DNA from: Nonomuraea endophytica
Lineage (GTDB): Bacteria > Actinomycetota > Actinomycetes > Streptosporangiales > Streptosporangiaceae
DNA: 64,000 bases
NCBI RefSeq assembly: GCF_014203235.1
Contig: NZ_JACHIN010000012.1
Span: 149,210 to 213,209, forward strand
Direction of reading: 5' to 3'
The notes beneath the pieces were generated by a model. That model saw nothing but the letters and a program-made list of their open reading frames with translations. It was not told where the DNA came from and did not search any database. Position numbers and translations under genes: made by a program. Each line of letters starts with the position of its first letter. The first letter of the stretch is position 1. This document shows positions 41,444 to 49,878 of the stretch, in pieces.

Positions 41444-43042
41444 ATGACAGCGAAGCTCCCACCCCGCGAACAGTGCGTGCTTCCGCTGCTTCTGCGGGAG
41501 CGGGCACGCCAGGAGCCCGACCGGCCCTTCGTCTCCTTCGCCGACGGCACCGCGTGGACGTACGGCGACGCCTGGCACGAGACGCTCTCCGCCGCGAGCG
41601 GGCTGCGCTCACTGGGCGTGCACGCGGGTGACCACGTGCTCGTGTGGCTGCCCAACGGGCCGGAGATCCTGCGCGTGTGGTTCGGCGCCAACCAGCTCGG
41701 CGCCGTGTTCGTCCCCGTCAACACCGCCTACCGCGGCGACATCCTGGCCCACGTGCTCACGCTCGTGCGGCCGAAGGTCGTCGTCGTGCACGCGGACCTG
41801 GCCGACCGGCTGCCCGGCCTCGACCTGGCCGGGGTGGAGCACGTCGTCGTGGCCGGCGGGCCGGGCGCGCCGCTGCCGGGGGTCGGCGCGCACGGCGCCG
41901 CCGTACTGCATCCCACGGAGTTCGCGGTTGAGGAGTGCCCGGCCCAGCCCTGGGACCCGTACGCGGTGATCTTCACCTCGGGCACCACCGGCCCGTCCAA
42001 GGGCGTGATCTCCTCCTACGTCCACCTGTGGGCCACCGTCACCGCCGTCGAGGAGCACCTGTCGGGCGAGGACCGCTGTCTCACCAGCCTGCCGATCTTC
42101 CACGGCGGTGGGCTGCAGGACATCGCGGGCGCGCTGATCGTGGGGGCGTCTGTCGTGCTGGTCGAGTCCTTCGACACCAGCACGTTCTGGGACGTCATCG
42201 AGCGCACCGGCGCCACCTGCTGCACGCTCCTCGGCGTCATGGCGACCTTCCTGCTCAAGCAGCCGCCCAGGCCGGGCGAGCGCGACACCACGCTCCGGCT
42301 GGTCTACCTGGTCCCGCTCACGGACAACGCGGGGGAGTTCGCCCGCCGCTTCGGCTGCGACATCCTCACGGTGTTCAACATGACCGAGGTGAGCGTGCCG
42401 CTCGTCTCCGAGCTCAACCCGGCCACGCCGGGCAGCTGCGGCCGGCCGCGGCCGGGCGTCCAGGTACGCGTGGTCGACGCCCACGACCAGGAGGTCCCGC
42501 GGGGGGAGACCGGCGAGCTCGTCATCCGCACCGACCTGCCCTGGGCGATGACCAGCGGTTACCTCGGCGCCCCCGAGGCGACGGCGGCGGCCTGGCGCAA
42601 CGGCTGGTTCCACACCGGCGACGCCTTCCGCACGGACGAGCACGGCGACTACTTCTTCGTCGACCGGATCAAGGACGCGATCAGGCGGCGCGGGGAGAAC
42701 ATCTCCTCCAGCGAGGTCGAGGCGGAGATCCTGCGCCATCCGGCGGTCCGGGAGGCCGCGGCCGTCGCGGTGCCGAGCGGCGACGGCGAGGACGACGTGC
42801 TCGCGGCCGTGGCGCCCGTGGACGGCGCGTGTCTCGACCCGCGCGACCTTCTGGAGTTTCTCCTGGAACGGCTCCCGCACTTCATGGTGCCCAGGTACGT
42901 GCGCGTGCTGGGCGAACTGCCCAAGACCCCCACCAGCAAGATCGAGAAGCGGCGCCTGCGCCGCGAGGGCGTCACGCCCGACACCTGGGACCGCGAGGCC
43001 GCCGGGCTCAAAGTCCGCCGCACCCGCCTCAAGCAAGTATGA
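41444..43042 (+). CDS. acyl-CoA ligase, CaiC-like (copy 2)
   Basis: 532 residues with the same ANL motif order as the protein at 38055: FTSGTTGPSKGV, FNMTEVSVPLVSE, WRNGWFHTGDAF, FFVDRIKDAIRRRGENIS and KTPTSKIEKRRL. ATG 41444 has GGGAGAG upstream. The two ligases are clearly paralogous and may activate different chain lengths or successive intermediates. Its stop codon lies within operator site 5. Confidence 0.94.
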   Translation: MTAKLPPREQCVLPLLLRERARQEPDRPFVSFADGTAWTYGDAWHETLSAASGLRSLGVHAGDHVLVWLPNGPEILRVWFGANQLGAVFVPVNTAYRGDILAHVLTLVRPKVVVVHADLADRLPGLDLAGVEHVVVAGGPGAPLPGVGAHGAAVLHPTEFAVEECPAQPWDPYAVIFTSGTTGPSKGVISSYVHLWATVTAVEEHLSGEDRCLTSLPIFHGGGLQDIAGALIVGASVVLVESFDTSTFWDVIERTGATCCTLLGVMATFLLKQPPRPGERDTTLRLVYLVPLTDNAGEFARRFGCDILTVFNMTEVSVPLVSELNPATPGSCGRPRPGVQVRVVDAHDQEVPRGETGELVIRTDLPWAMTSGYLGAPEATAAAWRNGWFHTGDAFRTDEHGDYFFVDRIKDAIRRRGENISSSEVEAEILRHPAVREAAAVAVPSGDGEDDVLAAVAPVDGACLDPRDLLEFLLERLPHFMVPRYVRVLGELPKTPTSKIEKRRLRREGVTPDTWDREAAGLKVRRTRLKQV

Positions 43043-43055
43043 ACGATTATTCATG
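43038..43055. promoter_or_regulatory. island operator site 5
   Basis: TATGAACGATTATTCATG matches 14 of 17 positions. It overlaps the ligase stop codon and ends at the first in-frame ATG of the SDR gene. Confidence 0.7.
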
Positions 43056-43064
43056 GAGACGCTT

Positions 43065-43916
43065 ATGGAAACCCCACTGCGCGACCGGGTCGCGCTGATC
43101 ACCGGCGGCGCCGGCGGGATCGGCGCCGCCACCGCGCGCAAGCTCGCCGGACAGGGAGCCGCGGTCGTCGTCGCCGACCGGGACGCCGCTGCCGCGGACC
43201 GCGTGGCCGCCGGCCTGCGCGGCGAAGGCCTCGACGTGCGCGCAGCCGCGATGGACCAGACCGACCCCGAGCAGGTCGAGCGGGTATTCACCGAGACGGC
43301 GCAGGCTCACGGCAGGCTCGACGTCTGCTTCGCCAACGCCGGATGGGGCCGCGTCGACGCCTTCCTCGACCTGCCGCTCGACACCTGGAACCGGCACGTC
43401 GCCGTCAACCTGACCGGCACCTTCCTGGTGTGCCAGACCGCCGCCCGGCACATGGTCGACGGCGGCCGCGGCGGATCGATCATCGTCAACTCCTCCAACG
43501 GCGCGGTCGCTCCCGCCGCCCTGTTCTCCGCCTACTGCGCCACCAAGGCCGCGCTCAACATGCTGGTCCAGGTCATGGCCGGTGAGCTCGGCGCCCACGG
43601 CGTGCGGGTCAACGCGGTGATGCCGGGGGTCACCGCCACCGCGATGACCAAGGACCTGCTGGACCAGGGCATGGACCGGCTCATCGAGGCGCAGACGCCG
43701 CTCGGCCGGGTCGGCCGACCGGAGGACGTGGCCGCCGCGGTGGCGTTCCTCGCCGGGGACGACAGCTCTTACGTCACCGGGACCGCGCAACTCGTGGACG
43801 GCGGCGCCACCCACAACGTGCCGCGCTGGTTCAGCACCGACTACCGGCGCCGCGGGCGGACCGAATGGCGGCTGCGCCACCTGGAGACACCGATCACGGA
43901 AGGAGGCGGGGCATGA
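43065..43916 (+). CDS. SDR family dehydrogenase (island copy 1)
   Basis: 283 residues from ATG 43065, preceded by GGAG at 43055-43058; ATG 43053 inside the operator is the alternative. It has TGGAGGIGAATARKL, NAG in CFANAGWG, catalytic Ser in IIVNSSNGA, and YCATK. A C-terminal extension of about 25 residues follows the usual SDR end. It probably oxidises a hydroxyl, possibly on a CoA ester. It is coupled to a second SDR by an ATGA overlap. Confidence 0.9.
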   Translation: METPLRDRVALITGGAGGIGAATARKLAGQGAAVVVADRDAAAADRVAAGLRGEGLDVRAAAMDQTDPEQVERVFTETAQAHGRLDVCFANAGWGRVDAFLDLPLDTWNRHVAVNLTGTFLVCQTAARHMVDGGRGGSIIVNSSNGAVAPAALFSAYCATKAALNMLVQVMAGELGAHGVRVNAVMPGVTATAMTKDLLDQGMDRLIEAQTPLGRVGRPEDVAAAVAFLAGDDSSYVTGTAQLVDGGATHNVPRWFSTDYRRRGRTEWRLRHLETPITEGGGA

Positions 43917-44656
43917 CTCTGGCCGGCCGTACCGCATTGATCACGGGAGCGGCGCGCGGCATCGGCGCCGCCATCGCCACCCGGATGGCGGCGGAGGGCG
44001 CGCAGGTGGCGCTGTGCGACCTCGACGCCGAGGGCGCGCGGGCGACGCTCGCGCGGATCGAGCGCGACGGCGGGAAGGGGATCGTCCAGGAGGCCGACGT
44101 CTCCGACGCGGGCGCGGCCAGGGCCGTGGTCGCGCAGGCGGCCGAACGCCTCGGCGGCCTCGACATCCTGGTCAACAACGCCGCCACCGGCGCCCGCGCC
44201 AAGATCCGTGACTACACGCTGGAGGACTGGGACCGGGTGCTCGCGGTCAACCTGCGCGCCCCGTTCGTCCTCAGCCAGGCGGCGCTCGACCACCTCGCGC
44301 GCTCGGGCACGGGCGCGATCGTCAACATCTGCTCCGTGGCCGTGATCGGCTTCTTCGGGCAGATCGCCTACGACGCCTCCAAGGGCGGCCTGCTCTCGCT
44401 GACCAGGGCGCTCGCCGTCGAGCTGGGCCGCAGCGGCATCCGCGCCAACGCCGTCTGCCCCGGCTTCGTCGACACCGCGATGGCCGACCACGGCAACCTC
44501 AGGGAGCTGGCCGCCAAACAGACGGCGACCCAGCCCATCGCCAGGATGGGGCAGCCGGAGGAGATCGCGAACGCGGTCTGCTGGCTGGCCTCCGACGAGG
44601 CCCGTTACGTGACGGGCCAGGCCCTCTTCGTCGACGGCGGGTGGGTACGCGCCTAG
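43913..44656 (+). CDS. SDR family dehydrogenase (island copy 2)
   Basis: 247 residues from ATG 43913, with AAGGAGG upstream and ATGA overlap with the first SDR. It carries TGAARGIGAAIATR, NNAA, IVNICSVAV and the active-site YDASK, ending ALFVDGGWVRA. This is FabG-like and should be an active dehydrogenase. Its stop overlaps the TetR stop as CTAG 44653-44656. Confidence 0.92.
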   Translation: MTLAGRTALITGAARGIGAAIATRMAAEGAQVALCDLDAEGARATLARIERDGGKGIVQEADVSDAGAARAVVAQAAERLGGLDILVNNAATGARAKIRDYTLEDWDRVLAVNLRAPFVLSQAALDHLARSGTGAIVNICSVAVIGFFGQIAYDASKGGLLSLTRALAVELGRSGIRANAVCPGFVDTAMADHGNLRELAAKQTATQPIARMGQPEEIANAVCWLASDEARYVTGQALFVDGGWVRA

Positions 44657-45279
44657 CGCGCCAGCACCATCCGGCAGGCCAGGTCGGCGTGGAGCCCGGC
44701 CAGCTCCTCGTCCTTGACCGCCGGGAACGGGCCGAAGAACTCGGTCGCCCGCAGGACCAGGTTGACGATCGCCGTGGCGGTGAGCTTCGTGGCGTCACCG
44801 CGCACGGCGGGCAGTTCGAAGACCCCCGAACGCACGCCGTGCTCCAGCGTGCGCTCCAGCCGGGTCCGCAGGCCGCGGCGGCGCTCGACGATGACCGCCC
44901 GCTGGGCCTCGGGCAGATGGACGTACTCGAACGTGGCGATCATGGCCGAGGCGCGGTGGCGGGCGTGGAAGAGGGCCGAGGCGTACGCCAGCGCCCTCAG
45001 CTGGCTCTCCGGGTCGGCGGCCGCGGCCGCGACGGCGTCGTTGAGCATCCGCTCACCCTCGTCCGTCGCCCGGCTGACCAGCGTGAACAGGACCTCTTCC
45101 TTGGAGGGGAAGTGGTTGTAGAGCGCGGCGGGCGTCAGGCCGCTGGCCGCCGTGATGTCCCTGACGCTCGTGCCCTTGAAGCCCTGGGTGAAGAACAGCT
45201 GCTCCGCGGCGGCCAGGATGCGCTCCGCCGGCGGAATTTTGGCGGGCGTCGCGACGGTGGCGCGCGAACGAGGCGGCAC
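44653..45279 (-). CDS. TetR family regulator, probable island repressor
   Basis: 208 residues from GTG 45279, which follows GAGGAG. The N-terminal helix-turn-helix contains VRDITAASGLTPAALYNHFPSK; the rest resembles TetR_C domains of acyl-CoA-responsive FadR/KstR-type regulators. It is divergent from the MFS gene with operator site 6 between them. Because copies of the same palindrome precede every unit of the island, it is the best candidate for the regulator. Ligand likely a pathway CoA ester (inference). Confidence 0.9.
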   Translation of the reverse strand: MPPRSRATVATPAKIPPAERILAAAEQLFFTQGFKGTSVRDITAASGLTPAALYNHFPSKEEVLFTLVSRATDEGERMLNDAVAAAAADPESQLRALAYASALFHARHRASAMIATFEYVHLPEAQRAVIVERRRGLRTRLERTLEHGVRSGVFELPAVRGDATKLTATAIVNLVLRATEFFGPFPAVKDEELAGLHADLACRMVLAR

Positions 45280-45316
45280 GGACTCTCCTCGGATTCCTGG
45301 GTGACCTCTCCATCGT

Positions 45317-45334
45317 AGTGCATAAACGTTCATA
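45317..45334. promoter_or_regulatory. island operator site 6 (TetR/MFS promoter)
   Basis: AGTGCATAAACGTTCATA has a perfect right half and 13 of 17 matching positions. It lies between the divergent TetR and MFS start codons, the usual place for an autoregulatory operator. Confidence 0.7.
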
Positions 45335-45348
45335 CAGGAGGCCTTCGC

Positions 45349-46740
45349 ATGCCGACGCTACTCGTTCTGCTGGCCGGGGTGCTGATCTACACGACGCTGG
45401 GCTCGGCCATCGTGCCCGGCCTCGTCCGCTTCCAGGCCGATCTCGGCGCCTCGCCGTCCGCCGCCGCGTGGCTGTTCACCGGCTTCCTCCTCGCCGCCTC
45501 CATCGCGACCCCGGTCGCCGGGCGTCTGGGCGACATGTACGGCAAGCGGCGCGTGGTCACCTGGACCTTCGCCGTCATGGCCATCGGCGCCCTGGTGTCG
45601 GGCCTGGCCCCCGGCCTGCCGTTGATGATCACCGGTCAGCTCCTGCTGGGTGTGGGAGCCGGGATCTACCCGCTGGCGTACGGGCTGGCCCGCGAGGTTC
45701 TGCCGGCACACTCCGTCGGCGTCGCGATCGGCACGATCGGCGGTGTGGCCACCGCGGGCGGGCTCATCGGCTACCTGGTCGGCGGCGCCCTGGCCGACGC
45801 CTTCTCGCACCGCTGGCTGCTCGGCGCCGGGGCGGCGATGCTCGTCGCCACGGTGGCCGCGCGGCTGGTCATCCCCGGCTCCGACCTCCGCCTCGGCGGC
45901 GCGCTCGACGTCGTCGGGGTCCTGCTGTTCGCCGCCTCGGTCGTGGCACTGCTGCTGTCGGTCACCTACGCGGCCGACGACGGCTGGCTGTCCTGGCGCG
46001 TCACGCCGCTGCTCGTGCTCGCCGTGGCCGGGGCCGCCGGATGGATCCGCTACGAGTCCCGTCACCCGCGGCCGTTCGTCGACATGGCGCTGCTGCGCCG
46101 CCGGGTGGTGCTGGCGCCGTCGCTCATCGCCCTGGCGGTCGGCTTCTCCAGCGTGGTGGTCTTCGTCGTGGTTCCCCAGCTGGTGACGCTGCCCGTCGAG
46201 ACGGGGTACGGCTTCGGCGGCACGACCGCCCAGGCCGGGCTCTACCTGTTGCCCACCGCCCTGGCCTTCCTCGTCGCCGGCCCGGCCGCCGGGGCGCTGG
46301 AGCGGGTCCTGCCGCCCCGGGCCGTGATCATCGCCGGCGCTCTCGTCATGGCGCTGTCCGTCGCCGCGCTGGCCCTGTGGCACCGCGAGCCGTGGCAGCT
46401 CATGGCCGCCAGCGCCGTCATGGGAGTCGGGTACGGCCTCGCGTTCACCGCCATGACCAGCCTGGTCGTCCGGGCGGTCGCCCCTGGCGAGACCGGGGTG
46501 TCCACCGGCATCAGCACTCTGGCCAGGACGCTGGGGGAGACGCTGGGCAGCCAGACCGGGCTGTCGATCCTGGCCGCCCGCCTCGACCCGGCGACCGGCG
46601 TGCCCGCCGAGGCGGGGTTCGGCCTGGCCTTCGTGCTCGGGGCCGGGGCGGCTGCCCTTGCTCTGGCCGGGGCGTTCGCCGTGCCCAAAGCGGGAAGACC
46701 CGCTGAGATGCTCAGCGGGTCTTCAGGGGATGCGGGCTAG
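45349..46740 (+). CDS. MFS transporter (DHA2/EmrB-like)
   Basis: 463 residues with 12-14 hydrophobic segments. The TM2-3 loop has GRLGDMYGKRRV, the MFS signature, and the length fits the DHA2 drug/proton group. ATG 45349 follows AGGAGG. It is divergent from the TetR and shares its operator, so it may import the island's substrate or export a toxic intermediate. The last codons form a perfect 14-bp hairpin. Its stop overlaps the convergent serine hydrolase as CTAG. Confidence 0.92.
   Translation: MPTLLVLLAGVLIYTTLGSAIVPGLVRFQADLGASPSAAAWLFTGFLLAASIATPVAGRLGDMYGKRRVVTWTFAVMAIGALVSGLAPGLPLMITGQLLLGVGAGIYPLAYGLAREVLPAHSVGVAIGTIGGVATAGGLIGYLVGGALADAFSHRWLLGAGAAMLVATVAARLVIPGSDLRLGGALDVVGVLLFAASVVALLLSVTYAADDGWLSWRVTPLLVLAVAGAAGWIRYESRHPRPFVDMALLRRRVVLAPSLIALAVGFSSVVVFVVVPQLVTLPVETGYGFGGTTAQAGLYLLPTALAFLVAGPAAGALERVLPPRAVIIAGALVMALSVAALALWHREPWQLMAASAVMGVGYGLAFTAMTSLVVRAVAPGETGVSTGISTLARTLGETLGSQTGLSILAARLDPATGVPAEAGFGLAFVLGAGAAALALAGAFAVPKAGRPAEMLSGSSGDAG
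46694..46724. terminator. 14-bp perfect hairpin inside the MFS coding end
   Basis: GAAGACCCGCTGAG (46694-46707) pairs perfectly with CTCAGCGGGTCTTC (46711-46724) around an ATG loop. It encodes part of the MFS C-terminus (GRPAEMLSGSSGD) and lies just before the convergent stop codons. Being symmetric it could terminate both directions. No T-tract follows, which is common for actinomycete terminators. Confidence 0.75.
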
Positions 46741-47882
46741 CTGAATTCGGCGGTGAACAGGTCGTCGAAGGGGGCCAGGCCGCTCCAGTCGCCGTTGATC
46801 TGGGTGGTGAGCAGGTGGCTGCCGTCGCGGGTGCCCATGGCGAAGGTCCAGGAGCCGTAGGTGGCGCCGCCGTTCCCCCAGATCGTGACGCCGCCCGGGA
46901 GGTCCTGGGAGAAGACGCCGAGCCCGTAGCGGGTGTTGGGGATCCACTGGGGGCCGCCCTGTGTGGCCACGGTGGTGAACATCTCGCGCTGCTGCGCGGC
47001 GGGCAGCAGCTTGCCGGCCAGCAGCGGGCCGAAGAAGCGCTGCAGGTCGCCCGTGGTGGAGACGATGCCGCCGGCGGCCCAGGCGAAGGACTGGTTCATC
47101 TCGGTGGCGTCGTGGATCTCGGGGTCGGCGTCCATGGAGAACAACGTGGAGTGGTGGACGGGGTGCTCGCCGCGGATCTTCGTGTCCCGGCCGGGCAGGT
47201 AGGTGGAGGACATGCCCAGCGGGCGGAGGACGCGGCGCTCGAGCTCGTCGCGGTAGCTCCGGCCGGTGATCTTCTCGATGATCAGGGCGGCGAGGTAGTA
47301 GTTGGTGTTGGAATAGCCGAACCCGGCGCCAGGGGTGAAGTAGGGCGGGTTGGACAGGCCGATCTTCACCAGCTGCATGGGCGTGTAGTTGTCGAAGCGG
47401 TGCTCGTACCAGGCGGCGCCCACGGCCGTCTTCATCAGCTCGGCGTCGTTGCCGTAGTTGAAGATGCCGCTGGTGTGGTTGAGCAGCTGCCGGATGGTGA
47501 TCTTTCGCCCGTCGTAGCCGTTGCCCCGCACCAGGCCGGGCAGCCACCTGTCCACGCTGTCGTCCAGGCTCAGCCGGCCCTCGGCGGCCAGTTGCAGCAC
47601 CATCACCGAGGTGAACGTCTTGGTCGTGCTCCCGATCCGGAACCTCTCGCCCGAGCGGCGCTTCTCACCCGTCTTGAGGTCGGCCACGCCCGCCGAGCCG
47701 AACCAGCGTCCGCGCCGGTCGCGGACCTCGGCGACGATGCCGGGCGCACCGCCCTCGACGGCCTTCTCGAGCGAGCGCCGCGCGCCGGCGTGGTCGTGGG
47801 CGGCCGCCGCCGCGGGGGCGGTGAGCGCGGTCGCGGTGATCATCACAGCGGAGACAAGCAGTCCGGCCTTGAAGAAGGTCAT
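46737..47882 (-). CDS. secreted serine hydrolase, DD-peptidase/beta-lactamase family
   Basis: 381 residues. A signal peptide (about 1-28, ending AAAAHD) precedes the serine hydrolase fold: STTK, YSNTNY and a C-terminal GNGGATYG strand. It is close in layout to the protein at 18806 (shared WLPGLVRGNG). Acts outside the membrane on peptidoglycan peptides or D-amino-acid amides. A 42-bp gap follows the membrane-protein gene on the same strand, so the two may form an operon. Confidence 0.92.
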   Translation of the reverse strand: MTFFKAGLLVSAVMITATALTAPAAAAAHDHAGARRSLEKAVEGGAPGIVAEVRDRRGRWFGSAGVADLKTGEKRRSGERFRIGSTTKTFTSVMVLQLAAEGRLSLDDSVDRWLPGLVRGNGYDGRKITIRQLLNHTSGIFNYGNDAELMKTAVGAAWYEHRFDNYTPMQLVKIGLSNPPYFTPGAGFGYSNTNYYLAALIIEKITGRSYRDELERRVLRPLGMSSTYLPGRDTKIRGEHPVHHSTLFSMDADPEIHDATEMNQSFAWAAGGIVSTTGDLQRFFGPLLAGKLLPAAQQREMFTTVATQGGPQWIPNTRYGLGVFSQDLPGGVTIWGNGGATYGSWTFAMGTRDGSHLLTTQINGDWSGLAPFDDLFTAEFS

Positions 47883-47924
47883 GTCAGTTTCCTTTCGAGT
47901 GTTTCTCTGGTGATCTGTCTTGTT

Positions 47925-48917
47925 TCAGCGGGCGAGGTGGTGCGGTGCGGGCATCTCAGCCGGTACGGCTGCCGCCCGCCTTCCGGCCACGACCGACCCG
48001 GCGGCGGCCAGCGCCGCGACCAGCAGCACCGCGGCCAGGGCGAGGAGGGTGGAGGCGTCAGGGTGGATCAGGGACTGGCCGCGTAGCGCCTGCCAGGTCA
48101 CCACCGCGACCAGCCCCGTGTAGCCGAGGGCGGCGCTGCCGACGAGCCGGGCGCGGACCTTCTCGGGGCGCAGCCAGGCGCGCTTGGCGGCCAGCGCGGA
48201 CAACACCGCGGCGAGCAGGAGGAGCACCTGGATGCCGTGCAGGGCGAAGAAGTGGGGCACCCGGAAGTCGCCGCCGGTCACGCTCCAGCCGGTGAGGAAC
48301 ATGCCGTTGCCGTCGGGGTCGCCGATGCCGTGGCCCTGGTGCATGGGCACCTGCCTGCCGTTGGCGTCGGTGACCGTACGGGGGGTGACCTGGGCGACCA
48401 GCCAGTAGATGGGCAGGATCATGCCGAAGGTGGCCAGTCCGAGCCCGGTGCGGATGGCCCGGTCCAGGGCGGCGCCGCCGGTGCGCTGGATCAGCACGAC
48501 GACCCCGAGTATCAGCTGCGCGATCAGAATGATCATGACGCCGTAGGTGAGGATCGGCACCAGCGCCGCGGTGACCGGATCGGTCAGGTCGGCGTTGAAG
48601 TGGCTGAAGGTGCCGCGTGCCGCCTGGACCGTGATGGCGCCGACCTCCACGATCGAGGTCACCGCGAACACGTTGCCCACCCACCGGCCGAGCCGCCTGC
48701 CCCTGGTCAGCTTGGTGGAGAGCCAGGCCAGCGTGAGGGCGTACAGGCAGAAGGCGAAGCCGAACTTGAGCGGCTTGATCCACACCGACTCGTTCAGCAG
48801 GGTCCGGTCGTCCACCACCAGCCCGACGCCGGCGGCCAGCGTCAGACCCAGCATGAGCGCCGCGCACACCATCAACGGACGGTGCCAGGTGCGCACGGGG
48901 GCGAGGAGGGAAGTCAT
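47925..48917 (-). CDS. multi-pass membrane protein, unknown function
   Basis: 330 residues, about eight hydrophobic segments. Recognisable features are WIKPLKFGFAF near the N-terminus, an exposed loop with GDPDGNGMFLTGW, and PHFFALHGIQVLLL. No transporter family is recognised. It is divergent from an HTH_38-MarR fusion regulator and co-directional with a secreted serine hydrolase, suggesting a cell-envelope function under that regulator. Confidence 0.8.
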   Translation of the reverse strand: MTSLLAPVRTWHRPLMVCAALMLGLTLAAGVGLVVDDRTLLNESVWIKPLKFGFAFCLYALTLAWLSTKLTRGRRLGRWVGNVFAVTSIVEVGAITVQAARGTFSHFNADLTDPVTAALVPILTYGVMIILIAQLILGVVVLIQRTGGAALDRAIRTGLGLATFGMILPIYWLVAQVTPRTVTDANGRQVPMHQGHGIGDPDGNGMFLTGWSVTGGDFRVPHFFALHGIQVLLLLAAVLSALAAKRAWLRPEKVRARLVGSAALGYTGLVAVVTWQALRGQSLIHPDASTLLALAAVLLVAALAAAGSVVAGRRAAAVPAEMPAPHHLAR

Positions 48918-48926
48918 CGGGGGCTC

Positions 48927-48954
48927 CGTTCACTGTCGTTCACTGTTTCGCGAA
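48927..48954. promoter_or_regulatory. 10-bp tandem repeat and TTCGCGAA in divergent promoter
   Basis: CGTTCACTGT occurs twice in tandem (48927-48946), followed by the palindrome TTCGCGAA (48947-48954). The surrounding region up to 49149 is noticeably more AT-rich than the coding DNA and carries several TTGCA/TGCAA motifs. Likely holds promoters and the regulator's sites. Confidence 0.5.
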
Positions 48955-49149
48955 CAACTGAAAGCTATCTTGCGTTTGATACTTCGTCAACGCGGAAATC
49001 GCCTGAAGGTTCGATATAGCAGGTAGATAGCCTGAAGTCTTGCAATGAAGGTGGAGCTAAATGCAAGAGTGTGTGTGGATGATTTGCAATGGAGTGAAGG
49101 CGAACGCAAGAATGGGTTCCGACGGACACGACATGGAAGGCGGGGACCG

Positions 49150-49878
49150 ATGCCCGGAGGCAGGCTGACCCAGGAGGACCGGCAGAAGATCGCCGACGGC
49201 TTGGCGAAGGGGCTCACCTACACGGAGATCGCGGGCGCGCTGGACCGCCCCATCTCCACCGTCACCAGGGAGGTCGGCCGCAACGGCGGCCCGTCCGGCT
49301 ACCGGGCGGCCCAGGCCCAGCGGGCCACCCAGGGCCGGGCCCGCCGCGGCAAGCCCACCCCGCCCCCTCCCGCGCGCGTGGACGACAGGCTCGCCCCCGG
49401 CCGCGATCCCCAGGCTGTGCACGACCTGGAGGAGAAGTTCACCGGCATCATGGTCGCCACGGGTCTGCCCCGGATGACCGCCAGGGTCCTGACCTGCCTG
49501 TACGTGACCGACAGCGGCAGCCTGACCGCCGCTGAGCTGGTCCAGCGCCTCCAGGTGAGCCCGGCGTCCATCTCCAAGGCCGTCGGCGAACTGGAGCAGC
49601 AGGAGCTCATCCGCCGCGAACGCGACCCCCGCCGGCGGCGCGACCGCTACGTCATCGACGCCGACGCGTGGTTCCGCGGCTGGACGGCCAGCGCCCGCCA
49701 GAACATGCTGCTGGCCGACTTCGCCCGCGAGGGCTCCCAGGTCCTGGGCGACACCACCCCGGCCGGCACCCGCCTCCAGGACATCGGCCAGTTCTTCGGC
49801 CACGTGGGCCAGGCCATGATCGAAGCCGCCGAACAATGGCGCCACGACTACGCCACCCGCCAACCCCCCAAGCCCTAA
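49150..49878 (+). CDS. regulator: IS30-type HTH_38 fused to MarR domain
   Basis: 242 residues from ATG 49150, with GGAAGG upstream. The N-terminal helix-turn-helix LTYTEIAGALDRPISTVTRE is the HTH_38 type found in IS30 transposases. A Pro-rich linker (about 75-90) leads to a MarR winged helix (about 110-185) with LVQRLQVSPASISKAVGELE. Two DNA-binding domains in one chain is unusual. It is divergent from the membrane-protein gene and probably controls it. Confidence 0.85.
   Translation: MPGGRLTQEDRQKIADGLAKGLTYTEIAGALDRPISTVTREVGRNGGPSGYRAAQAQRATQGRARRGKPTPPPPARVDDRLAPGRDPQAVHDLEEKFTGIMVATGLPRMTARVLTCLYVTDSGSLTAAELVQRLQVSPASISKAVGELEQQELIRRERDPRRRRDRYVIDADAWFRGWTASARQNMLLADFAREGSQVLGDTTPAGTRLQDIGQFFGHVGQAMIEAAEQWRHDYATRQPPKP

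Noticed and set aside
45280-45333. Upstream ATG (45333) as start of the TetR at 44653
   Set aside because: That ATG lies in operator site 6; GTG 45279 has a strong GAGGAG site and starts just before the conserved helix-turn-helix.
33490-46740. NRPS/PKS-type biosynthetic cluster
   Set aside because: The ANL enzymes lack carrier or condensation domains and resemble CaiC-type CoA ligases; no ketosynthase-carrier modules are present.
49150-49878. IS30-type transposase remnant
   Set aside because: Only the HTH_38 motif is shared; there is no DDE domain or terminal inverted repeat, and the MarR domain is intact.
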